From Bacillota bacterium (lineage in GTDB: Bacteria; Bacillota; Desulfitobacteriia; Desulfitobacteriales; Desulfitobacteriaceae), in contig JAJZSC010000112.1 of assembly GCA_021849995.1 (NCBI GenBank), positions 1-8,379 on the forward strand: a DNA stretch of 8,379 nt, written 5' to 3'. Made by a program: the position numbers and the translations under genes. Shown here one piece after another: positions 1 through 6,624 of the stretch. Each line of letters begins with the position of its first letter. Positions within the stretch are counted from its first letter, which is position 1. The notes under the pieces are model-generated. The model made no database searches, had not been told where the DNA came from, and saw only the letters and a list, made by a program, of their open reading frames with translations.

Positions 1-64
1 CCTGCCGAAACAAGGGTTCTCCTGAAACATCGACACCACAGTCCCGACAATATAACATACTCAT
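1..64 (-). CDS. Zinc-ribbon protein, N-terminal fragment (cut by window edge)
   Basis: Only the first 21 codons are in the window, reading MSMLYCRDCGVDVSGEPLFR and onward. C6 and C9 form a CxxC knuckle followed by a Gly and a short turn, which is how small zinc-ribbon domains begin; the second CxxC would lie off the edge. The ATG at 64 is directly preceded by an in-frame TAA, so no longer start exists in this frame. A GGGG-rich ribosome site lies about 13 nt upstream, a little far. The gene starts 26 nt after the mutM stop on the same strand, so it is probably the third gene of the polA-mutM operon. The function is unknown; zinc-ribbon leaders occur on many unrelated membrane and regulatory proteins. 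Confidence 0.6.
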   Translation of the reverse strand, partial: MSMLYCRDCGVDVSGEPLFRQ

Positions 65-90
65 TTAGCTTAAAATACCCCTTTAGTATA

Positions 91-912
91 TTAGTTTTGA
101 CAATGAGAGCAAAAAACTGTAGTCCGCCCTCCCAGGCGCTTTCTTTCCAGGGGACGTCCACAGGTATAGCAAGGTTCAATCGCCCGACCGTAAACTTTTA
201 GTTCCCTCTGAAAACTACCCTTCTCCCCATTTGCATCACGATAATCTCTGAATGAAGTACCCTGTGCGTCAATACCGGCCTGCAACACGGTTTGGATTGC
301 CTTATGCAGCTTCTCAATTTCTTCTGGACTTAGTGAATTAGCAAGTCGTTCCGGGGATAGCCCTGCCAGAAAAAGGGCCTCATCTACATAAATATTACCT
401 AATCCTGCTAGAACAGTTTGGTCAAGCAGAGCGGTTTTCAAGTTGACCTTCTTCCTCGCTAGGGCCAAAACCAAATATCCAACCGTAAAATCCTCTTCCA
501 GTGGTTCAGGTCCCAGAATCTTCAGAGATGGATGCAGCAAACGGTCAGGTGTAGGGACTGCCTTGATCCGGCCGAATTTACGAATATCTGAAAAGTGCAA
601 TTCGCCTGCTTCGAGCACAAAGACGACATGAGTATGTTTGTCAGGAACTTGTGCTTCAGGGAAATACACCAAGCGTCCGGTCATTCTCATATGTGCAACT
701 AGAGACCACCCGCCATCTAAGGTGATAAGCAAATACTTTCCCCGACGTTCAAGGCTTTCAATTCTCTGACCCTCAACTATATCTTCAAACTTCTGGCCGT
801 CCCATCCTTCAACCGATTTATTCCAGTAAAGCAAAACTCTATCAATTTTTGAGCCCTTTACTCTGTTCTCAAGTGTCCGCCTAATTGTCTCAACCTCTGG
901 CAGCTCTGGCAT
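91..912 (-). CDS. mutM: Formamidopyrimidine-DNA glycosylase (Fpg/MutM)
   Basis: Bifunctional base-excision repair enzyme that removes oxidised purines such as 8-oxoguanine and FapyG and then nicks the abasic site by beta,delta-elimination. At 273 aa it has the normal family length. The N-terminus MPELPEVET gives the catalytic proline (P2, N-terminal after Met removal) and the glutamate E3. K59 in the RRGKY motif matches the conserved lysine of the first domain. The helix-two-turn-helix signature GLGNIYVDEALF lies near residues 170-181. The C-terminus is a complete zinc finger, C-x2-C-x16-C-x2-C, with the GGRTT arginine loop that contacts DNA. A GGAG ribosome site sits 8 nt before the ATG. It lies 94 nt after polA on the same strand with no terminator between, which makes functional sense because PolA fills the gaps left by excision. 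Confidence 0.97.
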   Translation of the reverse strand: MPELPEVETIRRTLENRVKGSKIDRVLLYWNKSVEGWDGQKFEDIVEGQRIESLERRGKYLLITLDGGWSLVAHMRMTGRLVYFPEAQVPDKHTHVVFVLEAGELHFSDIRKFGRIKAVPTPDRLLHPSLKILGPEPLEEDFTVGYLVLALARKKVNLKTALLDQTVLAGLGNIYVDEALFLAGLSPERLANSLSPEEIEKLHKAIQTVLQAGIDAQGTSFRDYRDANGEKGSFQRELKVYGRAIEPCYTCGRPLERKRLGGRTTVFCSHCQN

Positions 913-953
913 AAAATTATCTCCATTTCCTTAATTCGTAAACTTCATATTCT

Positions 954-1039
954 AATCATAAGGCGTTTTCTGTAAAGTCTTAAATCATAAGTCATTATCT
1001 GTAAAATCATAAATCATAAGCATTATCTGTAAAATCATA
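954..1039. repeat. Three tandem copies of a 28-29 bp repeat across the polA stop codon
   Basis: Three head-to-tail units lie at 954-982 (29 bp), 983-1011 (29 bp) and 1012-1039 (28 bp), each beginning AATCATAAG on the plus strand. Copies 2 and 3 are identical except for one inserted T; copy 1 has diverged at several positions. Copy 3 encodes the last residues of PolA, the stop codon lies in copy 2, and copy 1 is in the polA-mutM gap. The 1-bp difference means the copies are read in different frames. Confidence 0.85.
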
Positions 1040-3676
1040 TTGCTTCATATCGTACCAGTTCGGACCAACTTTACATTCCACAGTTAATGGCACAATTAGT
1101 GGGAAAGCATTCTCCATCTGGTCTTTGAGCAATACTGCTACTTCATCAATTTCTTCAGTGGGTACTTGAATAAGCAACTCATCATGAACCTGTAATAACA
1201 TCTTTGAACGAAGTTCCCGCAGTGCTTCTTCTACATCCAGCATGGCAAGCTTCATAATGTCCGCAGCAGTGCCTTGGATAGGGGTATTCATGGCGATTCT
1301 TTCTCCAAACTGCCGTTGGGTACGATTGGAGGAATGCAGCTCCGGCACTCTCCGCAAGCGTTTAAGCAGTGTCCGAACTTGGGCTGTTTCTTTAGCTTTT
1401 GCCACCACTTCTTGCATATACCGTTTTACACCTTGATACCTTAAGAAATACTGCTCAATATAATACTTCGCTTCTTTCCTTGGTATACCCAAATCACGCG
1501 ATAAGCCAAAATCTGTTAAGCCGTAAATCAAGCCAAAGTTCACTGCTTTGGCTCGACGTCTCATCTCCGAAGTAACCTCCTGAATCGGTACGCCAAACAC
1601 TTCGGCTGCTGTTCTAGAATGAACATCCTGACCTAAGGCAAATGACTCACATAATAACGGGTCTTCGGAATAATGCGCCAGAATCCTTAACTCAATCTGG
1701 GAATAATCAGCCGATATAAGCAGCCAGTCCGGTTCCGTAGCCCTAAATACCTTCCTTAGGAGTCGCCCCTGTTCTAACCTGATAGGGATATTTTGGAGGT
1801 TAGGCTCGGTGCTGGACAATCTGCCAGTCGTAGTAACGGTCTGCTGAAAAGTAGTATGGATTCGACCCTTGCGTTCTTGAGCTACTAAACCGTTTACATA
1901 AGTAGATACAAGCTTATTTAATTGTCTATAGTCAAGTATCTTTTCTATGATTGGATGCTCCTGCCGGAGTTCTTCCAAAGTTTCGGCATCGGTTGAATAG
2001 CCCGTTTTAGTCTTCTTCACTGGAGGAAGGCCGAGCTTTTCAAATAAAATGCGCCCTAACTGCTGTGGAGAATTTATGTTAAAGGACTCGGCGGCCAGTG
2101 AATGGATTTCGCTCTCCAAAGTCTGCAGACTACTCTCTAGTTCCTGGCCGAATTCTTTTAACAAAGGTATATCGATTCCTATACCATGTGCCTCCATCTG
2201 AGCCAACACATTACTTAGAGGTTCTTCCAGGGAATGAAGTAAGGAAGACAACTCATATTTCTCGATATCCTGCTGATATCTCGGATACACCTGGGCTAGC
2301 GCCGCTGCTTCTTCTGTTAAGCTATTAAAGGGCTGGCATTCAGGAATATATTCGCGCACCAAATCGACCGGTGCAAACTTAGTCCGGGACGAATTCAAAA
2401 GGTAAGCTGCCAGAGCAAGGTCAAAACTCATACCGCGGATATTTTTTCCATGGTTACGCAGAAGAGAGGTCAGTGTTTTACTATCTGCAATGACCTTAAA
2501 CACATTTGGGTTTTCTAACAGGTCATGCCAATTCCCCAGTACCTCGGCGGAAACACTATTAGGATCGAGATGAAAAACTTGCTCATCTTTAACTGCTGCC
2601 CAGCCCTCGATCGTACCCCAATGAGGGTTAGCCCCGCTATATTTATATGAGACTATTAAAGTAGCACCTTGGGTCTCCCACTCTTTAAGCTTATTAAGCC
2701 AGTCGTCATCATTCGGGTAATGCTCCTGATATGGGATCAATTTTTCTGAATCGCTTTCAACGGACTTACTTACTTCGGCAACGGACTCAGACTCTTTAGC
2801 TAATCCACCCTGATGATGTTCTTGCCAGATTCTCGCAATGTTACGAAGGCTGTATTTTTGCAATACTTCCGAAACAGCAGCTTCAGCGGGCCGTTTCACA
2901 GCCAAATCATCGATTGAATATTCGACAGGTACCTCTGTAAACATAGTTGCCAAGCGCTTGCTTAGCAGAGCTTGTTCCTTATACTCAATAAGTGTTGCTT
3001 GGAGCTTTTTGCCTGCTACGGCAGAGGTATTTTCAAGTACTGCTTCTACACTACCAAATTCCCATAACAACTTAAGTGCAGTCTTTTCACCAACCCCAGG
3101 AACTCCTGGAATATTATCCGAGGAATCTCCCATCAGACCTTTTAGGTCAATGATTTGCTCAGGTCTTAACTTATAACGTTCCCAGAGCAAGTGTTCATCA
3201 TAGCACTCAACTTCACTGATTCCTTTCTTAGTCAGAAAAACTCTGGTTTTTGGAGTAATTAGTTGCAAAGCATCGCGATCCCCTGTGTAGATCTGAACTT
3301 CCCAACCTTTGTTTTCAGCTTTTTTAGTTACTGTAGCAATCAGATCATCCGCCTCATAGCCGGCAAATTCTAGAATCGGAACATCAAATCCGGCTAGAAC
3401 TTCCTTTAGATAATCGAACTGCGGTTTTAGCCCATCAGGAGTCTCCTTGCGATGGGCTTTATATTCTGCATATTGCTCTATTCTAACTGTTGCTTTGGAC
3501 TTATCAAAAGCAACAACCCAATAATCCGGTTTCTGTTCTTGCAATAATCTAAGGAGCATGGTCATAAAACCATGCAAGACATTGGTCGGCCGTCCGTCAG
3601 GAGTAGTGAGCGGAGGCAAAGCATAAAAGGCACGGTTAGCCAAACTGTTCCCATCTAGAATAATAATTTTAGGCAT
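1007..3676 (-). CDS. polA: DNA polymerase I, proofreading domain degenerate
   Basis: Repair and Okazaki-fragment polymerase of 889 aa. Residues 1-290 are the 5'-3' exonuclease (flap nuclease), with metal-binding acids D8, E108, D110, D111, D133, D135, D184 and D187 and the helix-hairpin-helix stretch GVPGVGEKTA. Residues of about 315-480 are folded like the 3'-5' exonuclease but lack the first catalytic DxE pair (the stretch reads IVSYKYSG), so proofreading is probably lost, as in Bacillus PolA. The polymerase domain has motif A DYSQIELR (D657), the O-helix K710 with F714 and Y718 in NFGLIYG, and motif C VHDE (D832, E833). An AAAGGGG ribosome site lies 10 nt before the ATG. The usual end at WYDMK is followed by about 11 extra residues (QYDFTDNAYDL) encoded by a tandem repeat. 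It is the first gene of an operon with mutM. Confidence 0.98.
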   Translation of the reverse strand: MPKIIILDGNSLANRAFYALPPLTTPDGRPTNVLHGFMTMLLRLLQEQKPDYWVVAFDKSKATVRIEQYAEYKAHRKETPDGLKPQFDYLKEVLAGFDVPILEFAGYEADDLIATVTKKAENKGWEVQIYTGDRDALQLITPKTRVFLTKKGISEVECYDEHLLWERYKLRPEQIIDLKGLMGDSSDNIPGVPGVGEKTALKLLWEFGSVEAVLENTSAVAGKKLQATLIEYKEQALLSKRLATMFTEVPVEYSIDDLAVKRPAEAAVSEVLQKYSLRNIARIWQEHHQGGLAKESESVAEVSKSVESDSEKLIPYQEHYPNDDDWLNKLKEWETQGATLIVSYKYSGANPHWGTIEGWAAVKDEQVFHLDPNSVSAEVLGNWHDLLENPNVFKVIADSKTLTSLLRNHGKNIRGMSFDLALAAYLLNSSRTKFAPVDLVREYIPECQPFNSLTEEAAALAQVYPRYQQDIEKYELSSLLHSLEEPLSNVLAQMEAHGIGIDIPLLKEFGQELESSLQTLESEIHSLAAESFNINSPQQLGRILFEKLGLPPVKKTKTGYSTDAETLEELRQEHPIIEKILDYRQLNKLVSTYVNGLVAQERKGRIHTTFQQTVTTTGRLSSTEPNLQNIPIRLEQGRLLRKVFRATEPDWLLISADYSQIELRILAHYSEDPLLCESFALGQDVHSRTAAEVFGVPIQEVTSEMRRRAKAVNFGLIYGLTDFGLSRDLGIPRKEAKYYIEQYFLRYQGVKRYMQEVVAKAKETAQVRTLLKRLRRVPELHSSNRTQRQFGERIAMNTPIQGTAADIMKLAMLDVEEALRELRSKMLLQVHDELLIQVPTEEIDEVAVLLKDQMENAFPLIVPLTVECKVGPNWYDMKQYDFTDNAYDL

Positions 3677-3703
3677 CTTACGAAAACCCCTTTCTCGTCT
3701 TTA

Positions 3704-3732
3704 AATATATCATAGAGATTCGCAAGTGCCAA
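3704..3732 (-). promoter_or_regulatory. Sigma-A promoter of polA operon
   Basis: On the minus strand a -35 TTGGCA (3727-3732) is separated by exactly 17 bp from a -10 TATATT (3704-3709). Each box is one mismatch from consensus. Transcription would begin near 3697, giving a leader of about 20 nt that just contains the polA ribosome site. Confidence 0.7.
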
Positions 3733-3803
3733 ACAGGAATAGGATAGATAGCTTAGAAAGCTTTAGGTCGAAAGGCTCAGTAAATAAACAAACTATTAGA
3801 GGA

Positions 3804-3847
3804 ATAAAAAAAGGCTTTCAACGTTCGTGAAAAACGCTAAAAACCTT
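3804..3847 (-). terminator. Rho-independent terminator after the LysM gene
   Basis: The minus-strand transcript folds a 15-bp stem (arms 3833-3847 and 3811-3825, with some G-U pairs) around a 7-nt loop, directly followed by a run of seven U. It lies 22 nt after the LysM stop codon and isolates that gene from polA downstream. Confidence 0.85.
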
Positions 3848-3869
3848 ATAATCAATGGCTAGGAAAACA

Positions 3870-4421
3870 TTATCTACAGCAATTGTTTAAACTACCCTGC
3901 ATCTTTACAGGTCCTTCATTGCCCGTTGCACTATTTGCTGGAAAAACTCTTACTACAGAATTAGGTGTCAATGATACAGCAGTCGGAAAATTGATTGTTC
4001 CTGAAAAAGTAGGCGGCGTTTGAGGAGTTGGGTATATTTGGTGACGAAATCTCTCCACATTAGGTATGTCTACTTCTGCAATCCATATATCAAATCCAGT
4101 AGGAAGAGAACCTAGTACCACCATAACGCTTACTGCTATTGTTCCTATGAAACTAGTATAAACAAGAGCTACTCCCGCTTCGCCTAATTCAGAGGGTTGC
4201 ACAAGATCCAGTGTCACACAGCAAGAAAAGGAAATCCGACCTGGAACACACAAAACATCCCCTGGGAAAATAAGGTTAGGATTAGAAATATGGGGATTTG
4301 CTATTATCAGTTCATTTACACTTGTCCTATAAATACTTGAAATTTTATACATTGTATCTCCAGGACTTACAGTATAATGTCCAGCAAAATTTGCAGGGCA
4401 GGAAGCAGGAACACGTGACAT
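3870..4421 (-). CDS. LysM-domain protein, possible spore-coat protein
   Basis: A 183-aa protein with one LysM domain at about residues 14-60 (GHYTVSPGDTMYKIS, then the FPGDVLCVPG ending), a fold that binds N-acetylglucosamine polymers such as peptidoglycan. The remaining 120 residues are rich in beta-branched and small residues, with a proline-rich stretch (PTPQTPPTF, about 131-139); I do not recognise this part. Six cysteines occur at 8, 58, 67, 68, 181 and 182, two pairs being adjacent CC. There is no signal peptide or membrane segment, which suits a protein made inside the mother cell and built into the spore coat, as SafA-type LysM proteins are; that is inference. The longest ORF starts at a TTG at 4430, but that codon abuts the ribosome site; the ATG at 4421 has AAAAGG 9 nt upstream and is preferred. 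The gene has its own terminator and no partner in an operon. Confidence 0.85.
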   Translation of the reverse strand: MSRVPASCPANFAGHYTVSPGDTMYKISSIYRTSVNELIIANPHISNPNLIFPGDVLCVPGRISFSCCVTLDLVQPSELGEAGVALVYTSFIGTIAVSVMVVLGSLPTGFDIWIAEVDIPNVERFRHQIYPTPQTPPTFSGTINFPTAVSLTPNSVVRVFPANSATGNEGPVKMQGSLNNCCR

Positions 4422-4430
4422 CTTAATCAA

Positions 4431-4438
4431 CCTTTTCT
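4431..4438 (-). promoter_or_regulatory. Ribosome site deciding the LysM gene start
   Basis: AGAAAAGG on the minus strand ends 9 nt before the ATG at 4421 but touches the TTG at 4430 directly, so the ATG is the workable start. Confidence 0.65.
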
Positions 4439-4451
4439 AAAGACTTTTATC

Positions 4452-4460
4452 TATAATATG
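4452..4460 (-). promoter_or_regulatory. Possible -10 element of the LysM gene (sigma-K-like or sigma-A-like)
   Basis: CATATTATA on the minus strand fits the sigma-K -10 pattern CATAnnnTA and also contains TATTAT, a fair sigma-A -10. No -35 fits well: the nearest AC is about 13 nt upstream, too close for sigma-K, and the sigma-A -35 candidate TGTCAA is poor. The position, about 31 nt before the ATG, is right for a promoter. Confidence 0.35.
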
Positions 4461-4486
4461 AATACTTTTTTTGGTTGACACCGGCA

Positions 4487-4520
4487 ATAAAAAAAGAAGC
4501 CCAACTTAAATTGGCTTCTT
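4487..4520 (-). terminator. Rho-independent terminator of the znuACB-zur operon
   Basis: Minus-strand transcript arms AAGAAGCCAA (4511-4520) and TTGGGCTTCTT (4494-4504) pair with one bulged base around a 6-nt loop and run into a U-rich tail. It lies 29 nt after the zur stop. Confidence 0.85.
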
Positions 4521-4549
4521 TTGGAACTTCATCTTTCAGCAATATACTT

Positions 4550-4981
4550 TTATTTAGTAAATTTGCAATCCTTGCAATAACCATATATTTCCAATTTGTG
4601 TGCAGTAACATCAAAATCCATTCGTTCTTTTAACGCCTTCTCAAATTCGTTGACGGGGCAGTCTTCAAATGAAATTCTTTTGTGGCACCCTACACAAACG
4701 ACATGGTGTTTATGCTCATTATGGTTTAATTCATAGCGTGCTTTATCATCGCCCATGATAGTTGATTTAATAACCAAATCCTTCGAAGTAAGTATTTCAA
4801 GTGTCCTGTATACTGTCGAAAGCCAGATTGAGGCATGTTTTTCTTTTAACGTTAGAAATATTTCTTCTACCGTCAACGGTGTTTCTGCCATTTCAAGTAT
4901 TTCAAGTATGGCTTTCCGGTGTTTTGTACTTTTAATGCCTTCCCTTGTAAGAACTTCCTTATAGTCATTATTGTCTGGCAA
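4550..4981 (-). CDS. zur: Fur-family metal sensor, probably zinc repressor Zur
   Basis: Fur-family repressor that dimerises and binds an operator when metal-loaded. The N-terminal half is a winged helix (TKHRKAILEIL, then recognition helix SIWLSTVYRTLEIL). The C-terminal half has two CxxC pairs (CVGC, CKDC), the structural zinc site, plus the His cluster HNEHKHH and a later His in TAHKLEIYGYC that typically hold the regulatory metal. Sequence alone does not separate Zur from Fur or PerR; the zinc call rests mainly on its place as last gene of the zinc transporter operon. The longest ORF begins at an ATG at 4990, but the AAGGG ribosome site abuts that ATG; the TTG at 4981 lies 9 nt from it and is preferred, giving 143 aa. 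Only 12 nt separate the znuB stop from the ATG at 4990. Confidence 0.88.
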   Translation of the reverse strand: MPDNNDYKEVLTREGIKSTKHRKAILEILEMAETPLTVEEIFLTLKEKHASIWLSTVYRTLEILTSKDLVIKSTIMGDDKARYELNHNEHKHHVVCVGCHKRISFEDCPVNEFEKALKERMDFDVTAHKLEIYGYCKDCKFTK

Positions 4982-4990
4982 TAAGATCAT

Positions 4991-4995
4991 CCCTT
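4991..4995 (-). promoter_or_regulatory. Ribosome site deciding the zur start
   Basis: AAGGG on the minus strand, inside the short znuB-zur gap. Spacing is 0 nt to the ATG at 4990 and 9 nt to the TTG at 4981. Confidence 0.5.
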
Positions 4996-5002
4996 AATCT
5001 TG

Positions 5003-5845
5003 TTAATTATGATTATGACATCTTATAGCCCTTTTGACAATGGCTTTACTTAAGACATTCTTGTAGATCAAAACACAAATAAGGGTTAAAATACCTACGA
5101 GAACTATTGTACCACCTGGCTTGAAGTCTGCATAATACGAGATAGACAGTCCTGAAAGGGTAAATATTAGCGCAAAAATGACAGCAAAAACAACAGTCTG
5201 TTTGTAACTTTTAGCAATCTGCATAGCCGTTGCTACTGGCAGTACCATTAAGGAAGATATGACAAGCGTACCGACGGTCCTTGCTGATACAGAAATGGTC
5301 ACGGCGGTGAGCAAGGTAAATACAAAGTTGATGGATTTGATAGGAATACCGGCAAGCCTCGCTGCTTCCTCGTCAAACGTAATATAAAATAATTCTTTGA
5401 ATAAAAAAATCACCGCCAAAATTACAATTGCACTTAACCCAATGACCAAGTAAAGCTCGAAATCACTTATTGCCACGATACTACCAAACAGGAAACTGTT
5501 AAAGTTGGCACTGTTTTTTACAAAACCCGAGAGAATACCTGCTAACCCAATTCCAGTTGACATAATAACCGCTATTGCTATTTCCGAGTATCTGGGAAAG
5601 GATTTTCGTACCCGATCAATACCAAAGGCAGCAGCTATGGAAAACAAGACGGCTCCAAGGATCGGATTTAGTCCAAATGCTAACCCGGCAGCCACACCAG
5701 CCAGAGAGTTGTGAGAGAGGGAGTCACCAATCATGGAAAGCCTTTTGAGAACAACTACAACCCCTATACAGGGTGTAATGATAGCTATAAGTATCCCAGT
5801 AATAAAAGCTTTCTGCATAAAATCATATTGGAAGATTTCTAACAT
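5003..5845 (-). CDS. znuB: Zinc ABC transporter permease ZnuB
   Basis: Membrane subunit of the zinc importer (ABC-3 / MntB-ZnuB family), 280 aa, the usual length. It is very hydrophobic with about eight or nine membrane segments, starting around residues 13-33 and ending around 246-261. The family signature appears as KRLSMIGDSLSHNSLAG at residues 34-50. The cytoplasmic coupling loop that meets the ATPase reads DEEAARLAGIP at about 158-168. The C-terminus ends in a small His/Asn tail (CHNHN) that could touch metal on the cytoplasmic side. Its ATG overlaps the znuC stop by 7 nt (ATGTTAG), with a strong GAGAGGTGA ribosome site inside znuC, so the two are translationally coupled and made in matched amounts. 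Zinc rather than manganese specificity is inferred from ZnuA. Confidence 0.95.
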   Translation of the reverse strand: MLEIFQYDFMQKAFITGILIAIITPCIGVVVVLKRLSMIGDSLSHNSLAGVAAGLAFGLNPILGAVLFSIAAAFGIDRVRKSFPRYSEIAIAVIMSTGIGLAGILSGFVKNSANFNSFLFGSIVAISDFELYLVIGLSAIVILAVIFLFKELFYITFDEEAARLAGIPIKSINFVFTLLTAVTISVSARTVGTLVISSLMVLPVATAMQIAKSYKQTVVFAVIFALIFTLSGLSISYYADFKPGGTIVLVGILTLICVLIYKNVLSKAIVKRAIRCHNHN

Positions 5846-6615
5846 TTAGTCACCTCTCTGAGACAGTTCTTACAGTCGTGACTATGCAAGTTGACACCGT
5901 ATCCGTATAGCTCCGAGGCAAATGCTGCTGTAATGCCTTCCTTCGGATCATGAATGAACAGACCGTTTTCACCCAGACATATTAGTTTGTTGGCATGAAT
6001 GGTTATAGCACTAATATCGTGAGTAACCATTATGATAGTTAAGCCAAGCTCTTGATTAAGTCTAGCCAGCAAGCAATAGACGGCTTCCTCTGACTTAGCG
6101 TCAATTCCTACAGTCGGTTCATCTAAAAACATGATTTCCGGCTCACTGACAAGGACTCTGGCAATAAATACTCTCTGCTGCTGACCTCCAGACAAGTTGC
6201 CGATTAACTTTTTGCCGTAATCCTGCATACCTACCAGCTCTAAAGCGTGGTATACCTGTTCTTTATGGTGTTTTTTGGGGAGTTTAAAAAGACCAATCTT
6301 CGAAAACAAATTGGCGGTCACAATTTCTTCAACTGTTGCAGGGAAACTACTGTTAAACGAATTTGCTTTTTGAGATACATAACCTATCTTATCCCATTGC
6401 TTAAAGCGGCTAATATTCTCGCCTAACAACATAATTTCCCCACTTAGAGGAGTTAGTATCTTAAGCAGGAGCTTAACCAATGTGCTTTTCCCAGACCCAT
6501 TAGCACCTATTAAGCCTAAGAAATCACCTTTGTCCACCGAAAAGCTGATATCTTTTAATATTAAGCTATCATTGTAGCCAAAATTCAGGTTGTTAACCTC
6601 AATAATCTGTTTCAT
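5839..6615 (-). CDS. znuC: Zinc ABC transporter ATP-binding protein ZnuC
   Basis: ATPase that powers zinc import through ZnuB; 258 aa. The nucleotide-binding motifs are in order: Walker A GANGSGKST (residues 37-45), Q-loop Q82, signature LSGGQ (141-145), Walker B IMFLDEPT (161-168, with catalytic E166), D-loop around D172 and switch H199. After the ATPase core the protein ends in a short metal-ligand-rich tail, HSHDCKNC followed by a final Cys (residues 244-258). The ATG has an AAGGA ribosome site that overlaps the end of znuA; the gap to znuA is 9 nt and it overlaps znuB by 7 nt, so it is the second gene of the operon. Confidence 0.96.
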   Translation of the reverse strand: MKQIIEVNNLNFGYNDSLILKDISFSVDKGDFLGLIGANGSGKSTLVKLLLKILTPLSGEIMLLGENISRFKQWDKIGYVSQKANSFNSSFPATVEEIVTANLFSKIGLFKLPKKHHKEQVYHALELVGMQDYGKKLIGNLSGGQQQRVFIARVLVSEPEIMFLDEPTVGIDAKSEEAVYCLLARLNQELGLTIIMVTHDISAITIHANKLICLGENGLFIHDPKEGITAAFASELYGYGVNLHSHDCKNCLREVTKC

Positions 6616-6624
6616 TATGCTTCC

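Noticed and set aside
443..631. Plus-strand open frames inside mutM, polA and the znu genes (for example 443-631, 1242-1436, 2098-2328, 2838-3176, 6940-7212)
   Set aside because: They lie opposite confidently identified genes, are low-complexity or Ser/Ile-rich, lack good ribosome sites and match no family I know.
954..1039. CRISPR array
   Set aside because: The three repeats are directly adjacent with no unique spacers between them.
3733..3803. Small inverted repeats (AGCTT/AAGCT, CTTT/AAAG) upstream of the polA promoter
   Set aside because: Too short and AT-rich to separate from chance; no operator or riboswitch pattern.
4475..4497. Plus-strand TTGACA as a -35 box
   Set aside because: No -10 box at 16-18 bp downstream and no plus-strand gene to serve; it falls in the zur terminator region.
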